A DNA stretch of 64,000 bases from Hexactinellida sp. DTS-2022. Lineage: Eukaryota; Porifera; Hexactinellida. Position numbers and translations under genes: made by a program. How positions within the stretch are numbered: the stretch's first letter is position 1; the number at the start of each line of letters is the position of its first letter. This document shows positions 24,701 through 35,300 of the stretch, piece by piece. The notes beneath the pieces are model-generated. The model did no database searches and was not told where the DNA came from. It saw only the letters and a program-made list of their open reading frames with translations. The DNA lies in the NCBI GenBank assembly GCA_028753945.1, contig JAPNXP010000016.1:2947501-3011500 (forward strand). The letters are read 5' to 3'.

Positions 24701-27700
24701 TGTGAGAACTCGCGAACTATCGCCTGTCGCATTCGGGCTGCTTGTGTGTGATACTTTATCCCAGATTCTGACGAGAAATACGTTCCTAGGATTATCCGGT
24801 ATTTAACAACAGCTCCCAATAGCGAGGCCCGTCTGTCGCTAAACGCCTCCTCTGCCAGACTATAACCGGAACCTAACACCTGGTTAGTTCCAGTTCCCCC
24901 GAACACCACTCCGCTGTACTTAGCCATATTGGATGCAATCTCGACAGCAGATAGCGCGTTGTAAGTGGGCACATAGTACTCTGCATAGGGCAGTGACACG
25001 CGGTTTGTTGTGACGTCATAACGGGACACAAGGTCCTCTAGTGCCTCTGCCATTCGTAGCTGCACACATTCCTCTACGCCAGATGCGTTGTTATGCAGCG
25101 GGAGCCCCACACGTAGGGGCCTGTCGCTATGGTTACCCTCCGGAATGCTGACAGAAGTGGAGTCCCTATAATCTGTACCCACCAGAGCTCGGAACACCCG
25201 TGTGACGTCACGTACGCTCCTGGCTATAATGCCCGGACAATCCATAGAGGAGACCAGAGGCACCAACCCGTGTCTGCTCAGAGCTCCGTAGGAAGGCTTG
25301 AAGCCTACAACGCCACAGAAACACGCGGGCAACCGTATGGAACCGGAAGTGTCGGAGGCAAGCGACACCTCGCTCTGGCCAGTGAGCACGGAGACAGCCG
25401 GGCCCCCCGAGCTGCCCCCTGGGACCCTGGGGTACCTCAGGGAGGGGTCTCTTTCTCCCCTCTCCTGTCCCCATGGGTTGTACACAGGACCAAAAGCAGA
25501 GCTTAAGTTAGCTATCCCCATAGCGAACTCATCCATGTTGCAGTGGCCAATAAGAACGCCGCCTGAGGCCATTAAGCGGGTGACTACTGTCGCGGAGTGG
25601 ATAGGCCTATAACCGCAGAGGAAGCGAGAGCCGCAGCTCATTGGCTGATTCCTGACCGCCAGGTTGTCCTTGACTGAGAACACCAGCTGCTCCAGGGGCC
25701 TCTCTCCAGAGGTGTTAGTTCCGGTTAGGGGGGGCAGGTGGGTACGGATGAAGGCGTTGAGGTGTCTCATCCTATTTATCTGTTTCTGACAGGAGGCAAT
25801 AGCTGACATTATATAGCTAGTGTGTTAATTGTACCAGCGTCAGCTAGGAATTATCCAGGAGCAAGAGACCTTTAGGAGCATGATTTTATCCAGGAGCGCG
25901 CCATGCGCCTAGTGGCGTATAAATTGGGATATGTTTGCGTTTAGGAGCGCGAAAACTGCCAAAAGTCCCCATAGAGTAAACAAAACTAACCTTTTAGGCG
26001 TACAAAAGTCATAATCTATTGACCTTAGGACAGTTAGGAGTGTTCAATTCTATCCCACATAATACCCTGCTTTTGGAGCATGATTTTCTGGCAAATTTTA
26101 ATTAGGAGAGCGAAAATTTGGAATCTTCTCCTATAACGTAACGTTAATTTGTGATTTAGGCGTATGTACATTGCATCAGACCTGGATTAGGAGCGTACAT
26201 ACAAATGGCTGTATAATACACTAGCCAGCATATACAGCGTATCCTAGCAACAGAAGGAATGTAGGTATACTCACGAGAATCCTGAGGTCTCCTCCTGGAG
26301 AGGCCTGCTGGGTCTGGGCGGGAATTCTGCGGTGTCATCGAATGTTGTTACAGGATTAACCAGGGATATCTCACTGCTCAACTCGTCTCCCTATACAGAA
26401 TACAGTGGAATAAACAATGGCCGGTTTAAATGGTAGATAAAACAGGAGAATGCCCTGGGGTCCAAAGTATAAATAGAAAAAACCCCTTCATTTTCACTTG
26501 AAATCCAATTCAGTTCAATTCAATTTCACTTTCACTTTCAATTTGGCAACTAAGAGATATTATATAACTTATTAATATCTTATTAACGCAAATTCAAGGA
26601 AATTAGACCACCCTCCCTATGTCACGCTTTTTGGACCATTTTATAATACAAAAAGGATGTCATCTCATCATTGGTTGACCCCTTTCCCCTTTCGAAGCGT
26701 TACATAACGTTTGAACGGGCCATAACAACAACAACAACAACAACCACAACAACAACAACAACAAGAGTACCTTTAACTCCTCAGGCTCGTTGTCCTGTAA
26801 GTCGTGTGTGAGAAACACCACTTCCGTTTCTGCCATGGGCGCCTCGGGAAAACTGCGAACATTCTTAACTTTAGCGCGGGCCTCTAAAACCCCCTCAGTG
26901 TAGCCTAACTCCCGGAGATACCTAATGGAATGTTATGTGGTGACTGTTCTAATCTGATTGGTGAGCTTACTGTCTGAGGATGTTCCGTCCCTCTGTGAGG
27001 TTTGTACTCGAAGATACCATCTCGGGTTCTAAACAACAACAACAACAACATACAGAAACAAACAAACAAGTTACCTGCTTCAAACTCGATCTTGTTGTCA
27101 GGAATTGTCAACTCAGTTCCATAAACCAATTTATGGTTCTTAGATCTAAAATTATAACAAACTGTAAATAGGAACTGAAATCAGCTGTGGGGCAACCGTT
27201 AGTTTCATATTAAGGAGAGTTAGTTTCATATTAAGGAGAGTTAGTTCCATATTAAGGACTGTTGTATGCCAGAATGACACAAACCATGGATATTCACTAT
27301 CCATGCTAGAAAGACGCGCTCTAGTAATCATGATGATGCTTGTTTTCACATCACAAGTTCCTTAGTTTCATTTAGGCAACTACATTTCACTTTCTTATGG
27401 TTCTGAAAACATAATCCTAAGAGCAGCTTGTGTCATTCAATGCATGGATAGTGAATATCCTTGGTTTGTGCGTCATTCTAGCATATAACAGGACTTACCT
27501 CTCTTGCTTGAGGGCAAACTCCAGCATTTTAATTCTCCTGATGAGATCTCTCTTCAGGTGTTCGTGGCCCTTCCTCTGTCCGTTCAGGAACGCAATCTTA
27601 GACTACACAACAACAATATAAACAAATAAACATACACACAAACATAAACATAAACACAAACACACATAAACAAACATAAACAAACACAAATAAACACACA

Positions 27701-27968
27701 CCGAATATAGGTAAGTTCAAATAAGTATATGTTTGTTTGTTTATCAGGACATGTAACTATCTGCAGTATTGTTGTTGTTGTTGTTGTTGTTTACCTGCAG
27801 CTCCACTTTCTCCAGCTCCCAGGCCGCTCTCTCTCTCTCGAATCGAATCCATTCGCTCTTCACGAAGTGCAGAACCCCCGGAATGTTGTAGCTGATCTCG
27901 GGGCCCACGGGGGCGATCTGTCCGTTCAGCGACATCGGGACCCCGCCCAACCCTACTGGAACCTCCAT
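18045..27968 (-). CDS. STRN: Striatin, WD40 scaffold of the STRIPAK phosphatase/kinase complex (19 exons, complete)
   Basis: Striatins are B'''-type regulatory subunits of PP2A that scaffold STRIPAK at membranes and cytoskeleton. Exons, 5' to 3': 27968-27795, 27602-27499, 27145-27075, 27028-26971, 26921-26771, 26390-26275, 24140-24047, 23813-23675, 22919-22891, 22824-22728, 22321-22236, 21979-21779, 21641-21586, 21317-21079, 20587-20372, 19863-19723, 19337-19230, 18787-18701, 18226-18045. All phases agree, giving 782 residues; human striatin has 780. The N-terminal caveolin-binding-like block NIPGVLHFVKSEWIRFE leads into the coiled coil (AAWELEKVELQ, then GHEHLKRDLIRRIKMLEFAL). An acidic linker and a Gln8 tract follow, then WD repeats with HFDGI-like starts, TASEDATVKLWNF, SAGADGVCKLW and a final ASGGADSLAKIFM. 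The stop lies 381 bp upstream of the symplekin ATG on the same strand. Intron 6 holds gatA. Confidence 0.97.
18790..19120. repeat. Intronic tandem array of 'gtaaacaacag/gtaaacacag/tatacaatag' units next to the striatin exon 18 acceptor
   Basis: Over 20 short units of 10-20 bp built from 'taaacaacagg', 'taaacacagg' and 'aaacaatagtatac'. In the sense of the gene they read 'tatactattgtttacctg'. They resemble the true intron end 'ctattgtttatag' at 18788-18800, but without the AG. Tyr/Leu/Cys-rich open frames on the minus strand are artefacts of this array. Confidence 0.85.
20215..20345. repeat. GTT/ATT trinucleotide microsatellite
   Basis: About 130 bp of (GTT)n and (ATT)n just after the donor of striatin exon 15 (sense strand CAA/AAT). 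Poly-Val and poly-Thr open frames here are not coding. Confidence 0.95.
22948..23067. repeat. Short palindromic MITE, 'AAAATTGCAGCCTGTGCCGA' family
   Basis: Inverted halves run from 'caaaattgcagcctgtgcc' to 'ggcacaggctgcaattttt', with 'ggaggcactac' and 'gtagtgcatcc' internally. This is the unexpanded form of the element at 7958-8532. Diverged relatives are at 28485-28617 and 49386-49623. It lies in a striatin intron. Confidence 0.85.
23261..23630. repeat. Nest of three MITEs in a striatin intron
   Basis: An outer element is bounded by 'ttctctctaatagtccac' and 'gtggactattagagagaac'. Inside it are a complete 'CAGGTAAACCTCCCAAAGCGGCAC' MITE (23344-23443) and a palindrome (about 23449-23576) with arms 'tatagagttcagctctagta' and 'ctagagctcagctctatata'. 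Family members of the inner MITE occur at 31806-31905 and 36563-36662. Confidence 0.82.
24373..25809 (-). CDS. QRSL1: Glutamyl-tRNA(Gln) amidotransferase subunit A, nested single-exon gene
   Basis: Amidase-signature enzyme of 478 residues. GatA releases ammonia from glutamine, and the GatCAB complex uses it to convert mischarged Glu-tRNA(Gln) to Gln-tRNA(Gln) in mitochondria. The catalytic triad is readable: Lys47 in SVKDN, cis-Ser133 in the PGGSSGG loop, and Ser157 in SDTSGSIRLPA. The usual second glycine of the DTGGS core is Ser155. Other family blocks are NMDEFAMG, GVVGFKPSYG, LVSSMDCPGI and GLPLGLQVVG. It is uninterrupted and lies on the same strand inside intron 6 of striatin (24141-26274), whose flanking exons still splice in phase. 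The N-terminus is about 30 residues shorter than human QRSL1, with no obvious targeting peptide; an upstream exon is possible but not seen. Confidence 0.95.
   Translation of the reverse strand: MSAIASCQKQINRMRHLNAFIRTHLPPLTGTNTSGERPLEQLVFSVKDNLAVRNQPMSCGSRFLCGYRPIHSATVVTRLMASGGVLIGHCNMDEFAMGIANLSSAFGPVYNPWGQERGERDPSLRYPRVPGGSSGGPAVSVLTGQSEVSLASDTSGSIRLPACFCGVVGFKPSYGALSRHGLVPLVSSMDCPGIIARSVRDVTRVFRALVGTDYRDSTSVSIPEGNHSDRPLRVGLPLHNNASGVEECVQLRMAEALEDLVSRYDVTTNRVSLPYAEYYVPTYNALSAVEIASNMAKYSGVVFGGTGTNQVLGSGYSLAEEAFSDRRASLLGAVVKYRIILGTYFSSESGIKYHTQAARMRQAIVREFSHLFRTDTNPGGCDVIITPTAPGPAPYSDTIREIGPIRASLWDYFLMAPSFAGNPAVSVPIGLSRDGMPLGLQVVGGVGRDYEVLRVAEMVQASNRHSDTVKRQIETLSL
25846..26220. repeat. Interspersed repeat, 'tccaggagcgcgccatgcgcct' family
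   Basis: Segments such as 'ttatccaggagcgcgcc', 'gtttaggagcgcgaaaactg' and 'ggattaggagcgtacat' recur. Related copies are near 5535-5700, 15330-15650, 18338-18420, 46330-46490 and 50822-51000. No coding frame or clear termini were found. It lies between the gatA start and striatin exon 6. Confidence 0.6.
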
Positions 27969-28676
27969 CGGAACTAGGCTATGGAATGGGAACCAACGTC
28001 ACTGGAAAATTAGTCCCCGAAAAAATTGGTCAGGGGGACGAAATTTCCACGAAAAATGGTCCTAGGACCAAAATTTCATGGAAAAATGGTATTAGGACCA
28101 GTTTTCCAACCCAGCGTTTAGAAGCCGCGTCCCCATATCGCTAGTGTTTTAAAGCCCAGGGGGCCAAAACGCTAGCGATTTAGATAAGCATAAGGGCCCT
28201 AAAACGCTGGGGGTCCCCAAACGCGCTTACACCGCTTGTAAGAACATATCGGTTATGAAACATTATATGCAATTCCCAACGATGTTCTAATAATCGGCAT
28301 CTACTGTACAGTATTGGACTATCTCTCTATAAGGGTGGCATGATTGTGTAACCAGTTAAGGCATTAGGAATTTAGGATTTTTCGATCCATGGTTGTAAGA
28401 GCTTTCTAGAGGATCGTGGTCGAATCATTATGCAGTACTACACAAGATTTATTAGGCTTGTTAAAGCAAATCCAGCCAACGGTTTAAAAATCTAAAGTTA
28501 CAGCTGTGCCGACTGCATTTTCATTTGGAGGCACTATATTTGGTGGTTCAATGACTAATAGTGCTTCCATAAGAAAATGTTGTCTGCACAGCTGTAATTT
28601 TAGATTTTGTATCGCCTTGACGAGATTTGATTCAACAAGCATAATAAATATTGTGTATGATATATTTAGGGTGACC

Positions 28677-28926
28677 ATAGGATTTTGGGCCAAAACCTGG
28701 AAATTTCTCAAAATTTCGACAAAAATCCGGGACAATCCTGGACCTGGACACAGGTTATAAAAAACTGGACACTATTAGTTTAATGCGAACGAATCGGAGA
28801 CAATTGGATGATAATAAAAAATAACTGTAAAAAAAAATTGATAATTTAGAAAATTACTGGAAATCGCACAATAATTGTAAAAAAATTGGACTGTCCAGGC
28901 AAAAAATTGGACATTGGTCACCCTAG
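28677..28926. repeat. MITE with 'TAGGGTGACCA' termini
   Basis: Inverted ends 'tagggtgaccata' and 'attggtcaccctag' bound about 250 bp of AT-rich sequence with 'aaattgga' motifs. A second, GC-rich palindromic element follows directly (28939-29033, 'aggggtggcgcc' with 'ggcgccacccc'-like ends). Confidence 0.8.
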
Positions 28927-29950
28927 TCCCTAGAACTACCAGGGGTGGCGCCAGGATTTCCGGCGGGGGGGGGGCTAAATTGAGGGACGCGAATAGCTGC
29001 CCCGTATAAACTTCCCCCCCTAGCGCCACCCCAGTTTACTAGCCCATCTGTTTATGTTGCTTCAAGTTGGATCCCTTAACCAGGGGCGCCGAACTTAAAA
29101 AAAAAAATGCTGACTCATCACATATTATGTTCATACTAAACTAGATACAGTACCTCTTAAATGAAATGGGCTAAAAGGAATTTTAATTATATTTAAATTG
29201 GCTGGTATTTATTGATCAGAAAAAGGATCGGAGCGTTTCCTAAAAATTTCTCGAGATCCTCTCCTTTATAAAATGATCCATGATACGACCACGATCCTCT
29301 AAAAAGTTATTTCGAAGGACTTAAATTGTGATTTAAATTGCTCCTAGTCAAACCTCTCGCATATCTAAGTGACTTCTGGGTATTTTAGTGGTAAGAATAT
29401 CCTTTTCTAAATCTAGTGTATTTTTTTAGCAACTAAATCGCCTTACAGTGTCCAAATCGTTAAATTATAAGTGTATCTTTTTAAATCAATTCTATTTTCC
29501 AGGTAAACTACTACTACATAGTTAAGTCCAAAAACGCTATCAATCTTGAAGTCAATTAACTTTATTTTTTCAAGGGGCTATCTCCTTAAGTCCAAGTGCG
29601 GACTTATGTCCTTTTATTAAATGAGTACTTAAGCCCGGATTTAAGCCCTCTCAAAAATGGGATTAAGCCCTTTGGGGCTTGGCCCCATGCCTATAAGAGC
29701 ATCGTCAGAAATTGCATATAATGTTCTTACAACCAGTGTAAGCGCGTTTTGGGGCAGGTCTCCATATCCAGGGTGTGATACAGAGGGTGGGGGGGGGGGC
29801 AGGGATTACCCAACCAAAGAAAGATGTCCCCATCCCAAGGATAGATGCCCCCATCCCAGGAATTGTCTTATTTTGGCCTATACGTATATGCTGCTCCTTT
29901 ATCCAAGGGAACAGTCTGTTTCTAGGAAAGTTCCACCTCCCAGGAAAAAT

Positions 29951-30838
29951 TCCCAACCCTTGAGGCTATAATAAAAGATTCTGATCTTATAAAAATTTCA
30001 GAAAATAGTTTTATCTTGTAACTAATAGTACTGTTGTATGACGGTTTACTTACCATGACAGTTTACTTACCTCTATTACTATAACAATAATTAACCATGG
30101 ATACTTTCTATCCATGACGGTTTACTTACCGTCTTTGCAATGGCTTCACACTTTACACTTCCTACTACATGCTACACATCCACACTTATATGGATTCACA
30201 TCTCAAATTCTAATTTACTATCAGAATTTGACATTGCATCAACATAGTATCTAATAATTTCCATATTACCATTAGATATTTTGGGCCTAGTGACATGTTC
30301 CAATTAGAATTTGAGATGTGAATCCTTATAAGTGTGGATGTGTAGTAGGAAGTGTAAAGTGTGAAGCCATTGCAAAGACGGTAAGTAAACCGTCATGGAT
30401 AGAAAGTATCCATGGTTAATTATTGTTATAGTAATAGAGGTAAGTAAACTGTCATGGTAAGTAAACCGTCATACAACAGTACTATAGAATGCTATGCTAA
30501 TACTAACAATTAAATGTTAAATTATTCTGGCCACAGATAGCAATAATGTTACCTAATTGAATATTTATAATCGAAATATAGATGTCTCCAAATTACGATG
30601 TCATGGAGGTTAAATAATTAGCTCACAAGTTCGTTGGAATTCTGTAGCTCTTACCAGTATCTCAATTAATTCGGAACAAACACAAAATAATTCACTTAAT
30701 TCATTGCTATTGGCTAACATTATTGCTATCTGAGCCCAGAACAATTTAACATTTAATTGTTAGTATTGGCCACAAATAAAATATTTTCTGAAATTTTCAG
30801 AAAATCAGAATATATTATAACCTCAAGGGTTGGGATGC
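29951..30838. repeat. Foldback element with a 180-bp-arm hairpin nested inside
   Basis: Outer inverted ends 'aacccttgaggctataata' (29952 on) and 'tataacctcaagggttgg' (to about 30835) extend through 'atttcagaaaat'. Inside, about 30031-30200 is an almost perfect inverted copy of about 30305-30485. It includes 'tgacggtttacttacc' and 'ccatggatactttctatcc'. The loop is about 100 bp. No reading frame is seen. Confidence 0.88.
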
Positions 30839-31190
30839 AGCAACACAAATTGGAATATTTCTTATAAATCGTTGGTGCTGTCAGGTGGAAGCCCGTGAAA
30901 CTAATAGAATTAATTAGCGACGTTCAGATATAAACACGTTAACTTGTCCTCTTTATACATCATATTACTATTCTCTATACGAGTCCTTCGGTCTCGGTCG
31001 CTGCGCGGCCTTACATACGCCTTGAAACTAATCATTTAGAATTATACATCTCTGTGGTGTATTAAATATATTCCTCATAATCTCCTTAATATGAATGCTA
31101 TACAATGTAATTTGTTTGGGAAATTAAAATCCTCCCATTAGTAGCTCAATAAATTTCAGTTGCACGATAAGGATAGCTCGAATCCAAATA

Positions 31191-31319
31191 CAGTGCAACC
31201 TCAATTATCCGGACTTCTTGGGACCACTCAAATGAGTCCGGATAATTTACAGTCCGGATAAAATAATTACATAACAGTTGGGACCAACATAGAGTGTCCG
31301 GATAATCGAGGTTGCACTG
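31191..31319. repeat. MITE, 'CAGTGCAACCTCAATTATCCGGAC', with TA target duplication
   Basis: Perfect-looking termini CAGTGCAACCTC and GAGGTTGCACTG are flanked by TA on both sides (31189-31190, 31320-31321). The related flanking sequence near 43160-43190 lacks the element and has a single TA, which documents the insertion. The ends match the Tc1/mariner-Tigger style. Confidence 0.92.
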
Positions 31320-32308
31320 TAATACTAAAAGAAAAACATGCAATAGAAATACAGGCACAAATGATTGATTGGTTAGATGAATTTATTTTCAATCAATCAA
31401 ATTGCAGCCTCAGAAAATCTTTTCTATTACGCACAGTCTATTTATACTAATTGATGAAGTCTGCTAATCCATACTAACTGAACCTAGAATTTAATTGGCT
31501 AAATGTAATGTGGATTCGGTTAGCCGGTTCACCGCTGCTAGTATCGGTTAATGGTTGCATAATTAATTGGACAGTTTATCGGTCAGTTAAATATTAGCAA
31601 AGTATTGGATAATTATTGTGTAAAAGAAGAAATTAGTATGTGAATTTCGTAGAAAACAATCATCCGAGTTTCATTTCCCATCCGTAAATTTACTAAATAG
31701 CCCACAGTTGCGAAGAAAGGAACATTGAATTAGCATCAGTTAGCGGTTAGGAGAAGGGCCTTAAATATGTTCAAGTCGACTAATCAAATTGTTGTAATTG
31801 GTATACAGGTAAACCTCCCAAAGCGGCACCTCCGAGTAGCGGCAACCTCCGAGAAGCGGCACAAAATCATTCTCCCGATGGGTGCCGATTTGGGAGGTTT
31901 ACCTGTAATTCGTAAAGAGAAAGTGATATAAATATTGTGTAAAATTTTAATTTTTTTTAAGCACTTGAAGGATTATTTTTGTAATATCAAAAATTAACCT
32001 TATGCGTCCCAAGGTTTGAATACAGTATAAAGTTGTTGTAAGTAAGCCTTAAATTTTTAAAAGGAATATGTGTTTATCGCTATAAGTAATTGTTTGGAAA
32101 AAAAAATAGCTTTAATTGATTAAATAAGCAAAACAAAATAGGGAGTAATAAGAATAAATGAGCAAGAAAGACACTAGTGAACAAGACTAAATAGGTAAAA
32201 AGATTAAATGAAAAGACATGAAGAATAGAGGAAAAACTTATAATTATACAACACACACTAGGAAGCTAACTTATTACCATGGGACAGTATGGGGGTATGG
32301 CAACTTAA

Positions 32309-35300
32309 TTAAATGGAGGTTTCACCGACAGGATGATTATGGAAAGTCAGGTCTTTCTCTCCAGATTGCTTTTTGGAGTCAGCAGCATCCGTGGAGGGAG
32401 GGACATGATGAGTAGAAGCTCTCTGCTTGATCCTATCCATCTCAGCGAGGGAGAGAGATTTTGGGGTGCGAGTGGACTTCTGTTTGAGTATTTGGGACCT
32501 TAAGTGGAGAAATATTAGAAGTATGAAAAGAAACAGGAGGATGATGGTAACAATGAAAATAAAACTAAGGAACAGGAGGACATATAAGGCTTTGGTGCTT
32601 GCATTCAGTTGTTCCGTCCCAACATTAAGATCCGTGTCACAATGGCTGAAGTTTAATGCAGACACTTTGAAACCTTCAACGCAGGAACAAGCATGGCCAT
32701 ATATGGTATGTGTGCAGGTGTGGTGACAGCCACCGTTGTTGCTGTGACAGGGATCCGGGAGAAAGCAGTCTGTTGATGAATTCTTGAAGTATCCTTGGAA
32801 ACACGAACATTCATATGAGCCAATTACGTTGGAACAGTTGTGCGAACAGTTTCCGTTGGTGAGAAGGCATTCATTGATGTCGACACAGTCACTGAAATTC
32901 TGCTGTTGGTACCCGGTTAGACATGAACATTCATATGACCCGATTACGTTGGTACAGTTGTGCGAACAGTTTCCGTTGGTGAGAAGGCATTCATTGATGT
33001 CGACACAGTCACTGAAATTCTGCTGTTGGTACCCGGTTAGACATGAACATTCATATGACCCGATTACGTTGGTACAGTTGTGCGTACAGTTTCCGTTGGT
33101 GAGAAGGCATTCATTTATGTCGACACAGTCAGAGAAATTCTGCTGTTGGTACCCGGTTAGACATGAACATTCATATGACCCGATTACGTTGGTACAGTTG
33201 TGCGTACAGTTTCCGTTGGTGAGAAGGCATTCATTTATGTCGACACAGTCAGATAAATTATGCAGTTGGTATCCGGTTAGACACGAACATTCGTATGAGC
33301 CAATTACGTTGGAACAGTTGTGCGAACAGTTTCCGTTGGTGAGAAGGCATTCATTGATGTCGACACAGTCACTGAAATTCTGCTGTTGGTACCCGGTTAG
33401 ACATGAACATTCATATGACCCGATTACGTTGGTACAGTTGTGCGTACAGTTTCCGTTGGTGAGAAGGCATTCATTTATGTCGACACAGTCAGATAAATTA
33501 TGCAGTTGGTATCCGGTTAGACACGAACATTCGTATGACCCGATTACGTTGGTACAGTTGTGCGTACAGTTTCCGTTGGTGAGAAGGCATTCATTTATGT
33601 CGACACAGTCAGAGAAATTCTGCTGTTGGTACCCGGTTAGACATGAACATTCATATGACCCGATTACGTTGGTACAGTTGTGCGTACAGTTTCCGTTGGT
33701 GAGAAGGCATTCATTTATGTCGACACAGTCAGAGAAATTCTGCTGTTGGTACCCGGTTAGACATGAACATTCATATGACCCGATTACGTTGGTACAGTTG
33801 TGCGTACAGTTTCCGTTGGTGAGAAGGCATTCATTTATGTCGACACAGTCAGAGAAATTCTGCTGTTGGTACCCGGTTAGACATGAACATTCATATGACC
33901 CGATTACGTTGGTACAGTTGTGCGTACAGTTTCCGTTGGTGAGAAGGCATTCATTTATGTCGACACAGTCAGATAAATTATGCTGTTGGTATCCGATTAG
34001 ACATGAACATTCATATGACCCGATTACGTTGGTACAGTTGTGCGTACAGTTTCCGTTGGTGAGAAGGCATTCATTTATGTCGACACAGTCAGAGAAATTC
34101 TGCTGTTGGTATCCGATTAGACATGAACATTCATATGACCCGATTACGTTGGTACAGTTGTGCGTACAGTTTCCGTTGGTGAGAAGGCATTCATTTATGT
34201 CGACACAGTCAGATAAATTATGCTGTTGGTATCCGATTAGACATGAACATTCATATGACCCGATTACGTTGGTACAGTTGTGCGTACAGTTTCCGTTGGT
34301 GAGAAGGCATTCATTTATGTCGACACAGTCAGAGAAATTCTGCTGTTGGTACCCGGTTAGACATGAACATTCATATGACCCGATTACGTTGGTACAGTTG
34401 TGCGTACAGTTTCCGTTGGTGAGAAGGCATTCATTTATGTCGACACAGTCAGATAAATTATGCAGTTGGTATCCGGTTAGACACGAACATTCGTATGACC
34501 CGATTACGTTGGTACAGTTGTGCGTACAGTTTCCGTTGGTGAGAAGGCATTCATTTATGTCGACACAGTCAGAGAAATTCTGCTGTTGGTACCCGGTTAG
34601 ACATGAACATTCATATGACCCGATTACGTTGGTACAGTTGTGCGTACAGTTTCCGTTGGTGAGAAGGCATTCATTTATGTCGACACAATCAGATAAATTA
34701 TGCAGTTGGTATCCGGTTAGACACGAACATTCATATGACCCGATTGCGTTGGTACAGTTGTGCGTACAGTTTCCGTTGGTGAAAAGGCATTCATTGATGT
34801 CGCTACAAAGAGTGTCATTCTCATTATAGAAACCTTCCAGACATGAGCACTTATAGGAACCTGGCGTGTTAGTGCAGTTCCCCTGACAAATGGCACTGTC
34901 CTCACATTCATTGATGTCGCTACATATTTCACTCGCGGAGTATGAAACATTCGAATAAACGCACTCACAACCATCTACAGTATCGACTCTATTCCAGCTC
35001 TCTCCCACGCACTCAATGGATTTGTTGAAGCATTGGTAGCTACGGGTTCCACAGCTGTTATAGAGAGAAGAATCGTCAACTCTACGACCATCATTCACAT
35101 TCACACAAGTAGAATCTGTAGTAGATACTGTAATCCCAAAAGAGGACAGTTTGCTAATCCACTCGGTATCGCAGGTACAATTAAATTGTACATATTTTAA
35201 ACTTAGAGTGGTGAGCTTGTTTAGTTGCTGGATGTTTTCAGGGAAAAGATGCATCGATTCGATCCTGTCTACATGCAGTTGTTTCAGATTTTTCAATACG

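Larger units (their letters stand above)
28000..32300. other. Gene-free intergenic region packed with small transposons
   Basis: Between the striatin start and the LRR-EGF gene I find no credible exon. It holds a 'GCTAGCG'-type palindrome (about 28120-28230) and MITEs at 28485-28617, 28677-28926, 28939-29033, 31191-31319 and 31806-31905. It also holds the foldback nest 29951-30838 and a repeat segment (about 30960-31500) also found near 42945-43360. Confidence 0.7.

Noticed and set aside
25129..25612. Open frames overlapping gatA in other frames
   Set aside because: They are shadows of the GC-richer gatA coding sequence. The gatA frame alone shows the amidase signature.
32784..34829. 681-codon open frame on the plus strand opposite the EGF array
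   Set aside because: It exists only because the 120-bp EGF unit lacks stops on the reverse strand. The true minus-strand product has signal peptide, LRR, EGF and membrane segments.
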